In this document: positions 34,698 through 43,623 of the stretch, one piece after another
Numbering within the stretch: the first letter of the stretch is position 1
Layout of the letters: each line of letters begins with the position of its first letter
Made by a program: the position numbers and the translations under genes
From: Mycolicibacterium neoaurum ATCC 25795
Lineage (GTDB): Bacteria > Actinomycetota > Actinomycetes > Mycobacteriales > Mycobacteriaceae
Direction: 5' to 3'
DNA length: 64,000 bases
Assembly: GCF_000691525.1 (NCBI RefSeq)
Contig: NZ_JMDW01000022.1
Coordinates: 34,019 to 98,018 of the forward strand
Notes under the pieces: generated by a model
Databases searched by the model: none
Told to the model about the DNA's origin: nothing
Seen by the model: only the letters and a program-made list of their open reading frames with translations

Positions 34698-36320
34698 CTA
34701 GGTGGTGGGGGCGGATTCGCCGGTTGCGGCGGTGTACCCGGTGCGGTAGCCGAAGGTCATCGCGGGGCCGAGTGTGCCCCCCGCACCGCCGTAGGCCTTC
34801 CCGGTCACACCGGCCATCGCATTACCCGCCGCGAACAAGCCGGGAATCGGTTGCCCGCTGACGTGCAGTACCCGCCCGTCGCGGTCCGTGCGCGGCCCGC
34901 CCTTGGTACCCATGGCGCCGATCGCGACCGGCACGGCGTAGTACGGCGGGGTATCGAGTGGTCCGAGTGTCCGCAGTGCAGGCGAGGCGGCTGCCGGGTC
35001 GCCCCAGTATCCGTCGTAAGCGCTTGCGCCACGGTCGAAGTCCGGGTCACGCTCCCTCTCGACGTTCTCATTCCATGCGTCCAGGGTGCGCTTTAGGCCG
35101 GCGGCGTCGATACCCGTTGCTGCTCCGAGTTCTTCCAGCGTCGCCGATGCGTTGAACCAATCGGGGGCTTCGCCGCCGGGTTCGATGCCCAGGAACCCGT
35201 ACCGCTTGAGGTGCTGATCGTCGAAGACGATCCATGCCGGGTCGTTGAGGTATCCGGTGCGCGGGTCGAGATGGTGAAACGGGCCGGCCATCGAGTTGTA
35301 CTCACCGGCCTCGTTGAGGAAACGCTTACCGGTGCGGTTGACGATGATGCTGCGCGGCCTGGTGCGTTCCAAGCGCACGCTACGGCTGCGCGGCTCACCG
35401 CCCAGGGTGTCGCCGGGGATCTGCACGACGGGCACCCACCATGCCTCACCCATGTTGGCCAGGTCGGCGCCGTGCGCCATGGCCATCCGCAACCCGTCGC
35501 CGATGTTGTTCGGCGGCGACACCGCGCCGCGCATCGGGCCGCGCAGGAAGGCTTCGACCAGTTGTGGATCCCACTCGAAACCGCCGGTCGCGAGAATGAC
35601 GGCCTGATGAGATCGGACGCGAATATCTCTGCCGGCGTGTCGAATACGTACACCGGTGATGCCTTCGGCCGATCCGTACAGTTCGAGCGCGCGGGCGTCG
35701 GTGACAGGTTCGACGCCGCGATCGAGCAGTCCCATGAGCAACCCTGCGATCAGTGCGGTGCCTGCCACACAGTAGTCACCGTCGAGATCGTCGACGGCGG
35801 CGTGGATACGCGCCTTGGTCTCGGCATCGATACCGACATTGCTGAAGTCGACCGGGAACGAGGTGATCCGGTCGCGCCAGTCGCCCAGTGTGGCGAGATC
35901 GAACGGCCTGGCATTGAGTGACCGACCGCCACCGGGTTGACCGCCCGGCAGTTCGGGTTTGTAGTCCGGGAACCCCTCGGCGATGTCGAACCGCAGATTG
36001 CTGTGCCGTTCCAGGTATTCCAGCATCACCGGTCCGGTGCGCACGAAGGTCTCGACCAGATCCTGGTCCATGGCACCCAGCGATTGTGCGGCAAGGTATC
36101 TCAGGGCGTCCTCGACCGATAGCTCAGTGCCGTCGAGTCGGTCATGGGCGGGAATCCACACGATGCCACCGGACACCGCGGTGGTCCCGCCCACGGTCGA
36201 CGCCTTCTCGTAGACGGCGACGCGGGCGCCGTTGACCGCGGCGGTCAGCGCGGCCGACAGGCCGGCACCGCCGGAGCCGAGAACAACGACGTCGAACTCC
36301 TGATCCCATGAGTCGGGCAT
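34698..36320 (-). CDS. KstD-like FAD-dependent dehydrogenase
   Basis: This 540-residue flavoprotein of the fumarate reductase/KstD family has the FAD motif VVVLGSGGAGLSAALTA and the C-terminal block GLFAAGNAMAGVTGKAYGGAG followed by GPAMTFGYRTG. The Tyr and Gly in KAYGGAG correspond to the catalytic Tyr487/Gly491 of Rhodococcus KstD1. Such enzymes pull hydrogens from a ring ketone to form a conjugated enone. The ATG at 36320 has AAAGGA 8 bases upstream; GTG 36326 is also possible. It is downstream of the IclR gene and probably cotranscribed. Confidence 0.87.
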   Translation of the reverse strand: MPDSWDQEFDVVVLGSGGAGLSAALTAAVNGARVAVYEKASTVGGTTAVSGGIVWIPAHDRLDGTELSVEDALRYLAAQSLGAMDQDLVETFVRTGPVMLEYLERHSNLRFDIAEGFPDYKPELPGGQPGGGRSLNARPFDLATLGDWRDRITSFPVDFSNVGIDAETKARIHAAVDDLDGDYCVAGTALIAGLLMGLLDRGVEPVTDARALELYGSAEGITGVRIRHAGRDIRVRSHQAVILATGGFEWDPQLVEAFLRGPMRGAVSPPNNIGDGLRMAMAHGADLANMGEAWWVPVVQIPGDTLGGEPRSRSVRLERTRPRSIIVNRTGKRFLNEAGEYNSMAGPFHHLDPRTGYLNDPAWIVFDDQHLKRYGFLGIEPGGEAPDWFNASATLEELGAATGIDAAGLKRTLDAWNENVERERDPDFDRGASAYDGYWGDPAAASPALRTLGPLDTPPYYAVPVAIGAMGTKGGPRTDRDGRVLHVSGQPIPGLFAAGNAMAGVTGKAYGGAGGTLGPAMTFGYRTGYTAATGESAPTT

Positions 36321-36339
36321 GGGCACGGTCCTTTCCGTT

Positions 36340-37062
36340 TCAGCCGAGAATCTCGGACAGTTGCCTGGCCGCGCGCATCACGGCATCGCGACCGGTAAGG
36401 ACGACGTCCTCGCGATGAGAGATCAGGTTGATACAGGTCGGCGGCGACGGTGGCCGCCTCCGCACCGGGACGGCCAGGCCGTAGGTGTCCGGTTCGATCT
36501 CGCCGTGGGTGATCACCCATCCCTGATCGCGTGCCAGCCCGACCAGTTCGCGCTCGCCGGGACGCGGCGGCATGCTCGCCAACAGCGCGATACCGGCGGC
36601 GCCGCGCTCGAGGGGGTGGCGGCTGCCTTCGTGGAAAGACAGTTGGTAGAAGACCAGAGTCGGCACGATCACTGCGATGGCCACCTGCTGGTCACCCTCG
36701 GCCACCAGCAGGGAGACGGTGGTGCCCAGCTCGTCGGCCAACAGGCGCAGCGTGGGCAGCGCGAGGTGGCGGACATTGTTGTCGAAGGAAGCACCCAGCA
36801 CCGCGAGGGCGGCCGCGGGCCGGTACCGGCCGTCCTCGCCCTTGGTGATGAATCGGGCTTGCGTCAACGTGCTGAGCAACCGGTAGGCGATGGTCCTGTG
36901 TACCCCTATGTGATTGGCGACGTCGGCCACCGTGATCCCGGCGGGCGCGCTGGACACCGCCTGCAGGGCGGACAGTCCCCGGGCGAGTGTCTGTGAACCG
37001 GCCGCAGGTCGGTCGGTGGGTTTGCGCCCTGAGCTGGTCGCGGGTCCCTTGACAGGCGACAT
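36340..37062 (-). CDS. IclR-family regulator
   Basis: This 240-residue protein has an N-terminal IclR winged helix (LARGLSALQAVSSAPAGITV, then HRTIAYRLLSTLTQARFI) and a C-terminal GAF-like effector domain (GAAGIALLASMPPRPGEREL). IclR proteins commonly activate aromatic-acid operons. It is divergent from the ring-cleavage operon that starts at 37181. Palindromes of GCACAT type lie directly before it, and no ribosome site is seen, so the message may be leaderless. Confidence 0.88.
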   Translation of the reverse strand: MSPVKGPATSSGRKPTDRPAAGSQTLARGLSALQAVSSAPAGITVADVANHIGVHRTIAYRLLSTLTQARFITKGEDGRYRPAAALAVLGASFDNNVRHLALPTLRLLADELGTTVSLLVAEGDQQVAIAVIVPTLVFYQLSFHEGSRHPLERGAAGIALLASMPPRPGERELVGLARDQGWVITHGEIEPDTYGLAVPVRRRPPSPPTCINLISHREDVVLTGRDAVMRAARQLSEILG

Positions 37063-37088
37063 CACGAGAGTAATGCTCTAGATATAGT

Positions 37089-37114
37089 GCACATAGATGT
37101 GCGATTTTAGCACA
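37089..37114. promoter_or_regulatory. Overlapping inverted repeats, probable IclR operator
   Basis: GCACAT-AG-ATGTGC (37089-37102) is a perfect 6-2-6 inverted repeat; TGTGC (37098-37102) also pairs with GCACA (37110-37114) across 7 bases. It sits between the IclR gene and the ring-cleavage operon. Confidence 0.6.
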
Positions 37115-37131
37115 GATCATTCCACGAAAGT

Positions 37132-37146
37132 GAGAATGGCATTATC
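37132..37146. promoter_or_regulatory. Near-perfect GAGAAT operator before the ring-cleavage operon
   Basis: GAGAAT-GGC-ATTATC, 11 of 12 arm bases match the consensus. It ends 34 bases before the preferred GTG start at 37181 and covers the alternative ATG at 37136. Confidence 0.65.
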
Positions 37147-37180
37147 GACGACGGTCGGCGAGGCGGGGAGAGGCGGAACG

Positions 37181-38050
37181 GTGCAGGCCGAACACGAGAG
37201 TGTCTGGAGCGATCTTCAAGGTGTGGCGTTTGCGCAGGGGTACCTCGACGCGGGTGGGGTGCGGACCCGCTATCTGCATGCGGGAGAACGGAACAAGCCC
37301 ACGCTGGTGCTGCTGCACGGCTCGGGTGGGCACGCCGAGGCATACGTGCGCAACCTGGAGGCGCATGCCGAGCACTTCTCCACCTGGTCGATCGACATGT
37401 TGGGTCACGGCTACACCGACAAGCCCGGCCATCCGCTGGAGGTCGGTCACTACGTCGATCATCTGCTCGCCGTGTTCGACGCGATCGGCGTCGACCGCGT
37501 ACATCTGTCGGGTGAGTCGTTGGGCGGCTGGGTCGCCGCGCGGGCGGCGGTCGATCATCCCGACCGGATCGCACGACTGGTCCTCAACACCGCCGGAGGG
37601 TCGCAGGCCGATCCGGAGGTGATGAAGCGCATCATCTCGCTGTCCATGGCGGCCGCGGAGAACCCGGACTGGGATACCGTGCAGGCCCGCATCAAGTGGC
37701 TGATGGCCGACAAGTCCAAGGGTTACGACGATATCGTCGCCAGCCGTCAGAAGGTCTACCAGCAACCGGGTTTCGTCTCGGCGATGAGCGACATCATGGC
37801 GCTGCAGGATCCCGAGATCCGGGCGCGCAACCTGCTGGGGCCCGCGGAGTACGGCGCCATCACCGCGCCCACCATGGTGCTGTGGACCAGTGATGACCCC
37901 ACCGCCGATGTCAGTGCGGGCCGGCGCATCTCGGAGATGATCCCCGGCGCCCGCTTCGAGGTGATGCCCGACTGCGGGCACTGGCCCCAGTACGAGGATC
38001 CGAAGACCTTCAACCGGTTGCACATCGACTTCCTGCTGGGGCGACCGTGA
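37181..38050 (+). CDS. Alpha/beta hydrolase, MhpC/HsaD-type meta-cleavage product hydrolase
   Basis: This 289-residue hydrolase has LVLLHGSGGHAEAYVRNL, the nucleophile elbow SGESLGGW (Ser113), a likely acid in WTSDDPTAD and the histidine in PDCGHWPQY (His267). Length and pattern match hydrolases that split C-C bonds of meta-cleavage products. It is coupled to MhpA-like and MhpB-like genes, which supports that role. I prefer GTG 37181 (GGGGAGAGG upstream) over the longer frame, which would run through the operator. Confidence 0.85.
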   Translation: MQAEHESVWSDLQGVAFAQGYLDAGGVRTRYLHAGERNKPTLVLLHGSGGHAEAYVRNLEAHAEHFSTWSIDMLGHGYTDKPGHPLEVGHYVDHLLAVFDAIGVDRVHLSGESLGGWVAARAAVDHPDRIARLVLNTAGGSQADPEVMKRIISLSMAAAENPDWDTVQARIKWLMADKSKGYDDIVASRQKVYQQPGFVSAMSDIMALQDPEIRARNLLGPAEYGAITAPTMVLWTSDDPTADVSAGRRISEMIPGARFEVMPDCGHWPQYEDPKTFNRLHIDFLLGRP

Positions 38051-39699
38051 CCGACACCGACGTCCTGATTGTCGGCGCCGGGCCGGTCGGCTTGACGCTC
38101 GCCAATATCCTGGGCCAGCAGGGGGTTTCGACACTGGTGGTCGAGGATCGCGACACCCTGATCGACTACCCGCGCGGTGTCGGCCTGGACGACGAGTCGC
38201 TACGGACCTTCCAGTCGATCGGGCTTGTGCGCGAGATCCTGCCGCACACCGTGCCGAATCAGATCCTGCGCTTCTATGACGCCAAGCGGAAACTGCTGGC
38301 CGAGATGGCGCCCCCGGACGCCGGTTTCGGCTGGCCCAAACGCAACGGCTTCGTCCAGCCACTGGTCGATGCCGAGCTGCTGCGCGGCCTCGACCGGTTC
38401 GCCCATGTGCAGGTGCGGTGGAGCACCCGGATGGAGAACTGCGCCGTCGACGCCGACGGGGTCACCGTCGACCTGGTGTCCGCCGGTGCCACCGAGTCCG
38501 TGCGGGCGCGATATGTGGTGGGTTGCGACGGTGGGCGCAGTGCGACAAGGCATCTGATGGGGGTGTCCTTCGAGGGCACCACCTCGGCAACCCGCTGGCT
38601 GGTGATCGATCTGGTCAATGACCCGCTCGGGCATCCCAACAGCGAGGTCGGCGCCGACCCGGACCGTCCCTACGCCTCGATCTCGATCGCGCACGGCATC
38701 CGCCGCTTCGAGTTCATGATCCACGCCCACGAAACCGACGAGCAGGTCGAGCAACCGGCGTTCATCGAGCACATGCTGGCCCCGTTCGTCCCGCACCCCG
38801 ACCGGGTCGACATCATCCGGCATCGCGTCTACACCCATCACTCCCGCATCGCCGGATCGTTCCGGAAGGGCCGGCTGCTGCTCGGCGGCGACGCCGCCCA
38901 CCTGATGCCGGTGTGGCAGGGGCAGGGGTACAACAGCGGCATCCGCGATGCCGCCAACCTCGGCTGGAAACTAGCCGCCGTCGTCAACGGACAGGCCGAT
39001 GACGCGTTGTTGGACAGCTACGATGCCGAACGGCGCAAGCACGCACGCGCCATGATCGACCTTTCCACCCTGGTGGGCCGGGTCATCTCACCCACCAACC
39101 GCCACGTGGCCACCCTGCGGGACAAGGTGATCCGCGCCGCGTCGGTGGTTCCCACCCTCAAGCGCTACGTGCTGGAGATGCGCTTCAAGCCGATGCCGCG
39201 TTATGACACCGGTGCGGTGGTGCACAACGAGTCCGCCTCGGCGGTGCCACCGGCGGGCACACTGTTCATCCAGCCGGCCGTCGACACCCGGGTCGCCCAG
39301 AACGTACTGCTCGACGAGATCCTGGGCACCGGATTCGCCGTGCTCGCCTGGAACAACAACCCGCGTGCCCTGCTGAGCGAGGACACCTACACCCGCTGGA
39401 AGACGCTGGGTGCCAACTTCATCGAGGCCCGGCCCAACACCCAGCTGCACTGGTCCGGCCACGATGACCCGGGCGTCACGATCGTGGGTGACCGCACCGG
39501 TGCGCTGAAGGGATTCTTCGACGCTCACGCCGAGTCGGTGCTCTTCCTGCGGCCCGACCGGTGCATCGCCGCTGCCTGCATCGCCCAGCTCTCCGATGCC
39601 ACCAGCGCCCAGCTGTTCGGCGTGCTGCATCTCACCGGGGGAGGTGAAGCAGATGTCGCGCGTCGCCCTGTGCTGCATGTCGCACAGCCCCCTGCTTAA
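38047..39699 (+). CDS. FAD-dependent aromatic hydroxylase, MhpA-like
   Basis: This 550-residue class A flavoprotein monooxygenase has the FAD motif LIVGAGPVGLTLANILGQQG, the DG region GCDGGRSATRH and LLGGDAAHLMPVWQGQGYNS, and a C-terminal thioredoxin-like domain as in MhpA. MhpA hydroxylates 3-(3-hydroxyphenyl)propionate ortho to the hydroxyl. Here it likely turns a phenolic acid into a catechol for the next enzyme. The start is GTG 38047, overlapping the hydrolase stop; its end overlaps the dioxygenase gene by 47 bases. Confidence 0.88.
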   Translation: MTDTDVLIVGAGPVGLTLANILGQQGVSTLVVEDRDTLIDYPRGVGLDDESLRTFQSIGLVREILPHTVPNQILRFYDAKRKLLAEMAPPDAGFGWPKRNGFVQPLVDAELLRGLDRFAHVQVRWSTRMENCAVDADGVTVDLVSAGATESVRARYVVGCDGGRSATRHLMGVSFEGTTSATRWLVIDLVNDPLGHPNSEVGADPDRPYASISIAHGIRRFEFMIHAHETDEQVEQPAFIEHMLAPFVPHPDRVDIIRHRVYTHHSRIAGSFRKGRLLLGGDAAHLMPVWQGQGYNSGIRDAANLGWKLAAVVNGQADDALLDSYDAERRKHARAMIDLSTLVGRVISPTNRHVATLRDKVIRAASVVPTLKRYVLEMRFKPMPRYDTGAVVHNESASAVPPAGTLFIQPAVDTRVAQNVLLDEILGTGFAVLAWNNNPRALLSEDTYTRWKTLGANFIEARPNTQLHWSGHDDPGVTIVGDRTGALKGFFDAHAESVLFLRPDRCIAAACIAQLSDATSAQLFGVLHLTGGGEADVARRPVLHVAQPPA

Positions 39700-40591
39700 C
39701 CTGTCCGGACCGTCCGCGGACCTGCTACAGGACATCAGCGCGCAGTTGCAGACCGTGACGGCCTTCGTGCGCGATTTCGACCCGGAGCTGGTCGTGGTGT
39801 TCTCACCCGATCACTACAACGGGTTCTTCTATCGGCTGATGCCGCCGTTCTGCATCGGCACCGCGGCCACCGGCGTCGGCGATTACGGCACCCGGTCGGG
39901 CCCGCTCGACGTCGCCGCCGACATCGCGACCGCGATGGTCACCGCGGCGTGGGACGCCGGCGTGGATGTGTCGCTCTCGGCGGCAATGGATGTCGATCAT
40001 GGCACCGTTCAGCCGCTGGACACCCTCTTCGGCGACCGGACACCGCCGATCGTGCCGGTGTTCATCAACTCGGTGGCCACCCCGCTGGGCCCGCTCAAGC
40101 GCGTCCGGGCGCTGGGTACCGCGATCGGTGAGTACCTGTCCGGTGTGGACAAGCGCGTGCTGCTGCTGGGATCGGGCGGCCTGTCCCATGATCCGCCGGT
40201 GCCCACGCTGGCGACCGCACCGCCGGCCGCGCTGGAACGGATCGTCGGCGGCGCACCGATGAGCGCGGACGCGCGGGCGGCACGCCAGGACGCGGTGATC
40301 GCCGCGGCGCACGCCTTCGCCCACGGCGACAGCCCGTTGCAACCGCTCAACCCGGAATGGGATCACGCCTTCCTGGACCTGCTGGACAACGACCGGCTGG
40401 CCGAGGTGGACGGGTGGCGCAACGAGTGGATCGCCGCCGAGGCGGGCAATTCCGCGCACGAGGTGCGCACCTGGGTGGCGGCCTTCGCCGCCCTGTCCGC
40501 ACTCGGCGCATACAAGACCGAGCAGCGCTACTACCGCGCGGCTCCAGAACTGATCGCGGGCTTCGCGATCCGGACGGCGGTGCTTTCATGA
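39653..40591 (+). CDS. Class III extradiol dioxygenase, MhpB-like
   Basis: This 312-residue protein is of the LigB/MhpB type. MSHSPLLNL at the start, SPDHYNGFF, DVDHGTVQPLD (His116) and GSGGLSHDPP (His179) match the metal-binding and acid-base histidines of E. coli MhpB (His115, His179 there). It would open a catechol ring next to the hydroxyls using Fe2+ and O2. The ATG at 39653 has GGGGGAGG upstream. It is coupled by ATGA to the flavoprotein that follows. Confidence 0.9.
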   Translation: MSRVALCCMSHSPLLNLSGPSADLLQDISAQLQTVTAFVRDFDPELVVVFSPDHYNGFFYRLMPPFCIGTAATGVGDYGTRSGPLDVAADIATAMVTAAWDAGVDVSLSAAMDVDHGTVQPLDTLFGDRTPPIVPVFINSVATPLGPLKRVRALGTAIGEYLSGVDKRVLLLGSGGLSHDPPVPTLATAPPAALERIVGGAPMSADARAARQDAVIAAAHAFAHGDSPLQPLNPEWDHAFLDLLDNDRLAEVDGWRNEWIAAEAGNSAHEVRTWVAAFAALSALGAYKTEQRYYRAAPELIAGFAIRTAVLS

Positions 40592-42315
40592 GTGAGTCGG
40601 CAACCCGGTTCGACCACACCGTCGACGTCCTCGTCGTCGGCTCCGGCGGTGGCGGCCTGACCGCGGCGTTGAAGGCCGCGGCGAACGGACTGGACACCCT
40701 GGTGGTGGAGAAGTCGGCCAAGTTCGGCGGTTCCACCGCACTGTCCGGCGGCGGTATCTGGGTGCCCGGGGCACCCGCGCAGCGCCGCGCCGGATACACC
40801 CCCGACCCCGACGGTGTCTTCGAGTACCTCAAGACCATCACCGACGGTCTAATCAGCGACGCCCGTCTGCGCACCTACGTCGACGTGGCGCCGGAGATGA
40901 TGGATTTCCTGGAGCGCTGCAGCGACTGGTTCGAGTTCGTCTGGAAGCCCGGCTACGCCGACTACTATCCGGAACTGCCCGGTGGATCCGAGCGTGGCAG
41001 CACGATCAACGTCCCGGAGATCGACCTGCGCCGGCTCGGCGCGGAGGAGCAGAACATGCTCGCCCCGCTCTCTTTGGCGCCCAGGGGAATCTGGTTCGCG
41101 CCAAAGGACCTTCGGCTGTTCTACCAGGTGCGTCAGAACTGGCGTGGCAAGGTAGTGCTGGTCAAGCTGATCTGGCGGATGTTCCGGGCCCGGGTGTTCG
41201 GGGACCGGATGGCCGCCATCGGACAGTCGCTGATGGCCCGGATGCGCCTGGCGCTGGCCGAACACGACATCCCGCTGTGGTTGTCGGCGCCGATGACCGA
41301 ATTGATCACCGATGTGGACGGCCGCGTCGTGGGTGCGGTCGTCGAGTGTGACGGGAAACCGCTACGCATCGCGGCCCGCGGCGGCGTCGTGCTGGCCACC
41401 GGTGGCTTCGATCACGACATCGGTTGGCGCCGTCAGTATCTGCCGCTGTTGGAAAAGGACTGGAGCTTCGGTAACCCGGCGGCACTGGGTGACGGGATCC
41501 GGGCCGGTGAGAAGGTCGGCGCGGCAACCGATCTGCTCGATGAGGCGTGGTGGTTCCCGGCCATGTGCTGGCCGGATGGCCGGTTGCAGTTCATGCTCAA
41601 CGAGCGGATGATGCCGGCCCAGTTCGTGGTCAACGGAGCCGGCGTGCGGTTCATCAACGAGGCGGCGCCCTATATGGACTTCGCGCACGCCATGATCGAG
41701 GGTCAGGCATCCGGTGTGGACCACGTCCCGTGCTGGCTGGTGACCGATATCAAGTCCTTCCACCGCTACGTGGTCGGCGGGCATTTGCCGATCCCGAAGG
41801 TGCCGTTCGCGCCGGTGCCGACCGGCCGCAAGATCCCGCAAGCCTGGCTGGATTCCGGCATCGTGGTGGCCGCCGACAGTTACGAGGAGTTGGCCACCAA
41901 GATCGGCGTGCCGCCGCAGGCGTTGCGCAACACCGCCGACCGGTTCAACAGCCTGGCCGCCACCGGACATGATGACGACTTCAACCGCGGTGACAGCGCG
42001 TATGACAACTACTACGGCGACCCGACGCTGCCCAACCCGAACCTCGCGCCGCTGGGCAAGCCGCCCTATCTGGCGTTCCAGATCATCCTCGGCGACCTGG
42101 GCACCTCGGGCGGGTTGGTCACCGACGAGCACGCCCGGGTGCTGGGCGAGGACGGTGGCGTCATCGCCGGCCTCTATGCCACCGGCAATACCTCGGCGGC
42201 GGTCATGGGTCGCAGCTACGCCGGTGCCGGCGCCACCATCGGACCCGCCATGACGTTCGGCTACGTTGCGGCACAACACATATCTGAAAATTCCAATAGA
42301 GAGGTAACCGCATGA
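40588..42315 (+). CDS. KstD-like FAD-dependent dehydrogenase (second)
   Basis: This 575-residue flavoprotein has VLVVGSGGGGLTAALKAAAN and the C-terminal GLYATGNTSAAVMGRSYAGAG then GPAMTFGYVAA. The KstD catalytic Tyr/Gly pair is kept in RSYAGAG. It differs clearly from the first KstD-like protein, so they are unlikely to be redundant. Lying between the ring-cleavage genes and an LLM gene, it may desaturate a ring ketone towards a phenol. Confidence 0.87.
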   Translation: MSESATRFDHTVDVLVVGSGGGGLTAALKAAANGLDTLVVEKSAKFGGSTALSGGGIWVPGAPAQRRAGYTPDPDGVFEYLKTITDGLISDARLRTYVDVAPEMMDFLERCSDWFEFVWKPGYADYYPELPGGSERGSTINVPEIDLRRLGAEEQNMLAPLSLAPRGIWFAPKDLRLFYQVRQNWRGKVVLVKLIWRMFRARVFGDRMAAIGQSLMARMRLALAEHDIPLWLSAPMTELITDVDGRVVGAVVECDGKPLRIAARGGVVLATGGFDHDIGWRRQYLPLLEKDWSFGNPAALGDGIRAGEKVGAATDLLDEAWWFPAMCWPDGRLQFMLNERMMPAQFVVNGAGVRFINEAAPYMDFAHAMIEGQASGVDHVPCWLVTDIKSFHRYVVGGHLPIPKVPFAPVPTGRKIPQAWLDSGIVVAADSYEELATKIGVPPQALRNTADRFNSLAATGHDDDFNRGDSAYDNYYGDPTLPNPNLAPLGKPPYLAFQIILGDLGTSGGLVTDEHARVLGEDGGVIAGLYATGNTSAAVMGRSYAGAGATIGPAMTFGYVAAQHISENSNREVTA

Positions 42316-43622
42316 AGATCTCGCTGTTCTACGAGTTTGCGTTGCCGCGTCCGTGGTCCGACGATGACGAGCACCAGATGTTCCTCGATGGCCTCGACGA
42401 GGTGGAGGCCGCGGACAAGGCCGGCTTCTCCACCGTCTGGCTCACCGAGCACCACTTCCTGGAGGAGTACTGCCACGCGACCGCGCCGGAGATGTTCCTG
42501 GCCGCGGCCAGCCAGCGCACCAAGGACATCCGACTGGGCTTCGGTGTGATGCACCTGCCGCCGCCGATCAACCACCCCGCACGGATCGCCGAGCGGGTGT
42601 CCACCCTGGACCTGATCTCGGGCGGCCGTGTCGAATTCGGCACCGGTGAGGGGTCGTCGGTCGCGGAACTGGGCGGGTTCAACATCGACCCTGCCGACAA
42701 ACGCACCATGTGGGAGGAGGCCCTCGAGGTCTCCATCCGCTGTATGACCGAGGCGCCGTTCACCGGATTCAAGGGCGAGCATGTCGAGATGGCGGCCCGC
42801 AACGTCATCCCGAAGCCGCTGCAGGACCCACACCCACCCGTGTGGGTGGCCTGCACCCGACCGTCCTCGGTGCAGATGGCGGCCCAGAAGGCCATCGGCG
42901 CATTGAGTTTCGCCTACACCGGACCCGAGGCGCTCAAGGACCGGGTGGACGGCTACTACCGCGACTTCGAGGAGCAGGCCACGCCGATCACGCCGGCGAT
43001 CAACCCCAACATCCTGGCCATCGGCGGCGATCTGTCGATGATGGTGGCCCGCAACGACGACGAGGCGATCAAGCGTCTCGGAATCGGCGGCGGCTTCTTC
43101 TCGTTCGGCATCATGCACTACTACCTCACCGGTATGCACACCCCCGGCCGCACCGGAGTGTGGGATCTCTACGAGCAGGCCGTCAAGGATGATCCGACGC
43201 TGGCCTACGGCCCGGGCCGCGGCGCCATCGGCGGACCGGACACGGTGCGCGAGTTCCTGCGCGGATACGAGGCCAGCGGTGTCGACGAGATCATCCTGCT
43301 GCTGAACCCGCGCAGCCACGAGGGCACCATGGAGTCCATCGAGATCATGGGCAAGGAGATCCTGCCCGAGTTCATCGAGCGCGACGAGAAGGCCAGGGCC
43401 GCCAAGGCCAAGCGGCTCGAGCCGGTCATCGAGAAGGTGGAGGGCCGCCGGCAGAACTGGGATGCGCCGCTGTTCGACGACACGTACTCGTTCGGTGGCC
43501 TGCCCACCGGCCGGGGTGGCAACTTCACCGCCGGGGAGATCCCCGAGGCGATGGCCGAGATCAACGAGGGCCGCGTGAAGGCTGCGCAGCTGGAAAAGGA
43601 ACAGCGCGGGGCCGCAAGCTGA
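42312..43622 (+). CDS. LLM-class flavin-dependent oxidoreductase
   Basis: This 436-residue luciferase-like protein has KISLFYEFALPRPWSDDDEH at the start, VWLTEHHFLEEY, LGFGVMHLPPPINHPARIAE and GRVEFGTGEGSS. The WLTEHHF motif is typical of FMN-type bacterial luciferase relatives, unlike the F420-type protein at 26487. It may hydroxylate or perform a Baeyer-Villiger-type step. It overlaps the KstD-like gene by ATGA. Confidence 0.85.
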   Translation: MKISLFYEFALPRPWSDDDEHQMFLDGLDEVEAADKAGFSTVWLTEHHFLEEYCHATAPEMFLAAASQRTKDIRLGFGVMHLPPPINHPARIAERVSTLDLISGGRVEFGTGEGSSVAELGGFNIDPADKRTMWEEALEVSIRCMTEAPFTGFKGEHVEMAARNVIPKPLQDPHPPVWVACTRPSSVQMAAQKAIGALSFAYTGPEALKDRVDGYYRDFEEQATPITPAINPNILAIGGDLSMMVARNDDEAIKRLGIGGGFFSFGIMHYYLTGMHTPGRTGVWDLYEQAVKDDPTLAYGPGRGAIGGPDTVREFLRGYEASGVDEIILLLNPRSHEGTMESIEIMGKEILPEFIERDEKARAAKAKRLEPVIEKVEGRRQNWDAPLFDDTYSFGGLPTGRGGNFTAGEIPEAMAEINEGRVKAAQLEKEQRGAAS

Positions 43623-43623
43623 T

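Noticed and set aside
42281..42300. GAAAATTCCAATAGA as a GAGAAT-type operator before the LLM gene
   Set aside because: The right half matches only 2 of 6 bases and it lies inside the end of a coding region in a continuous operon.
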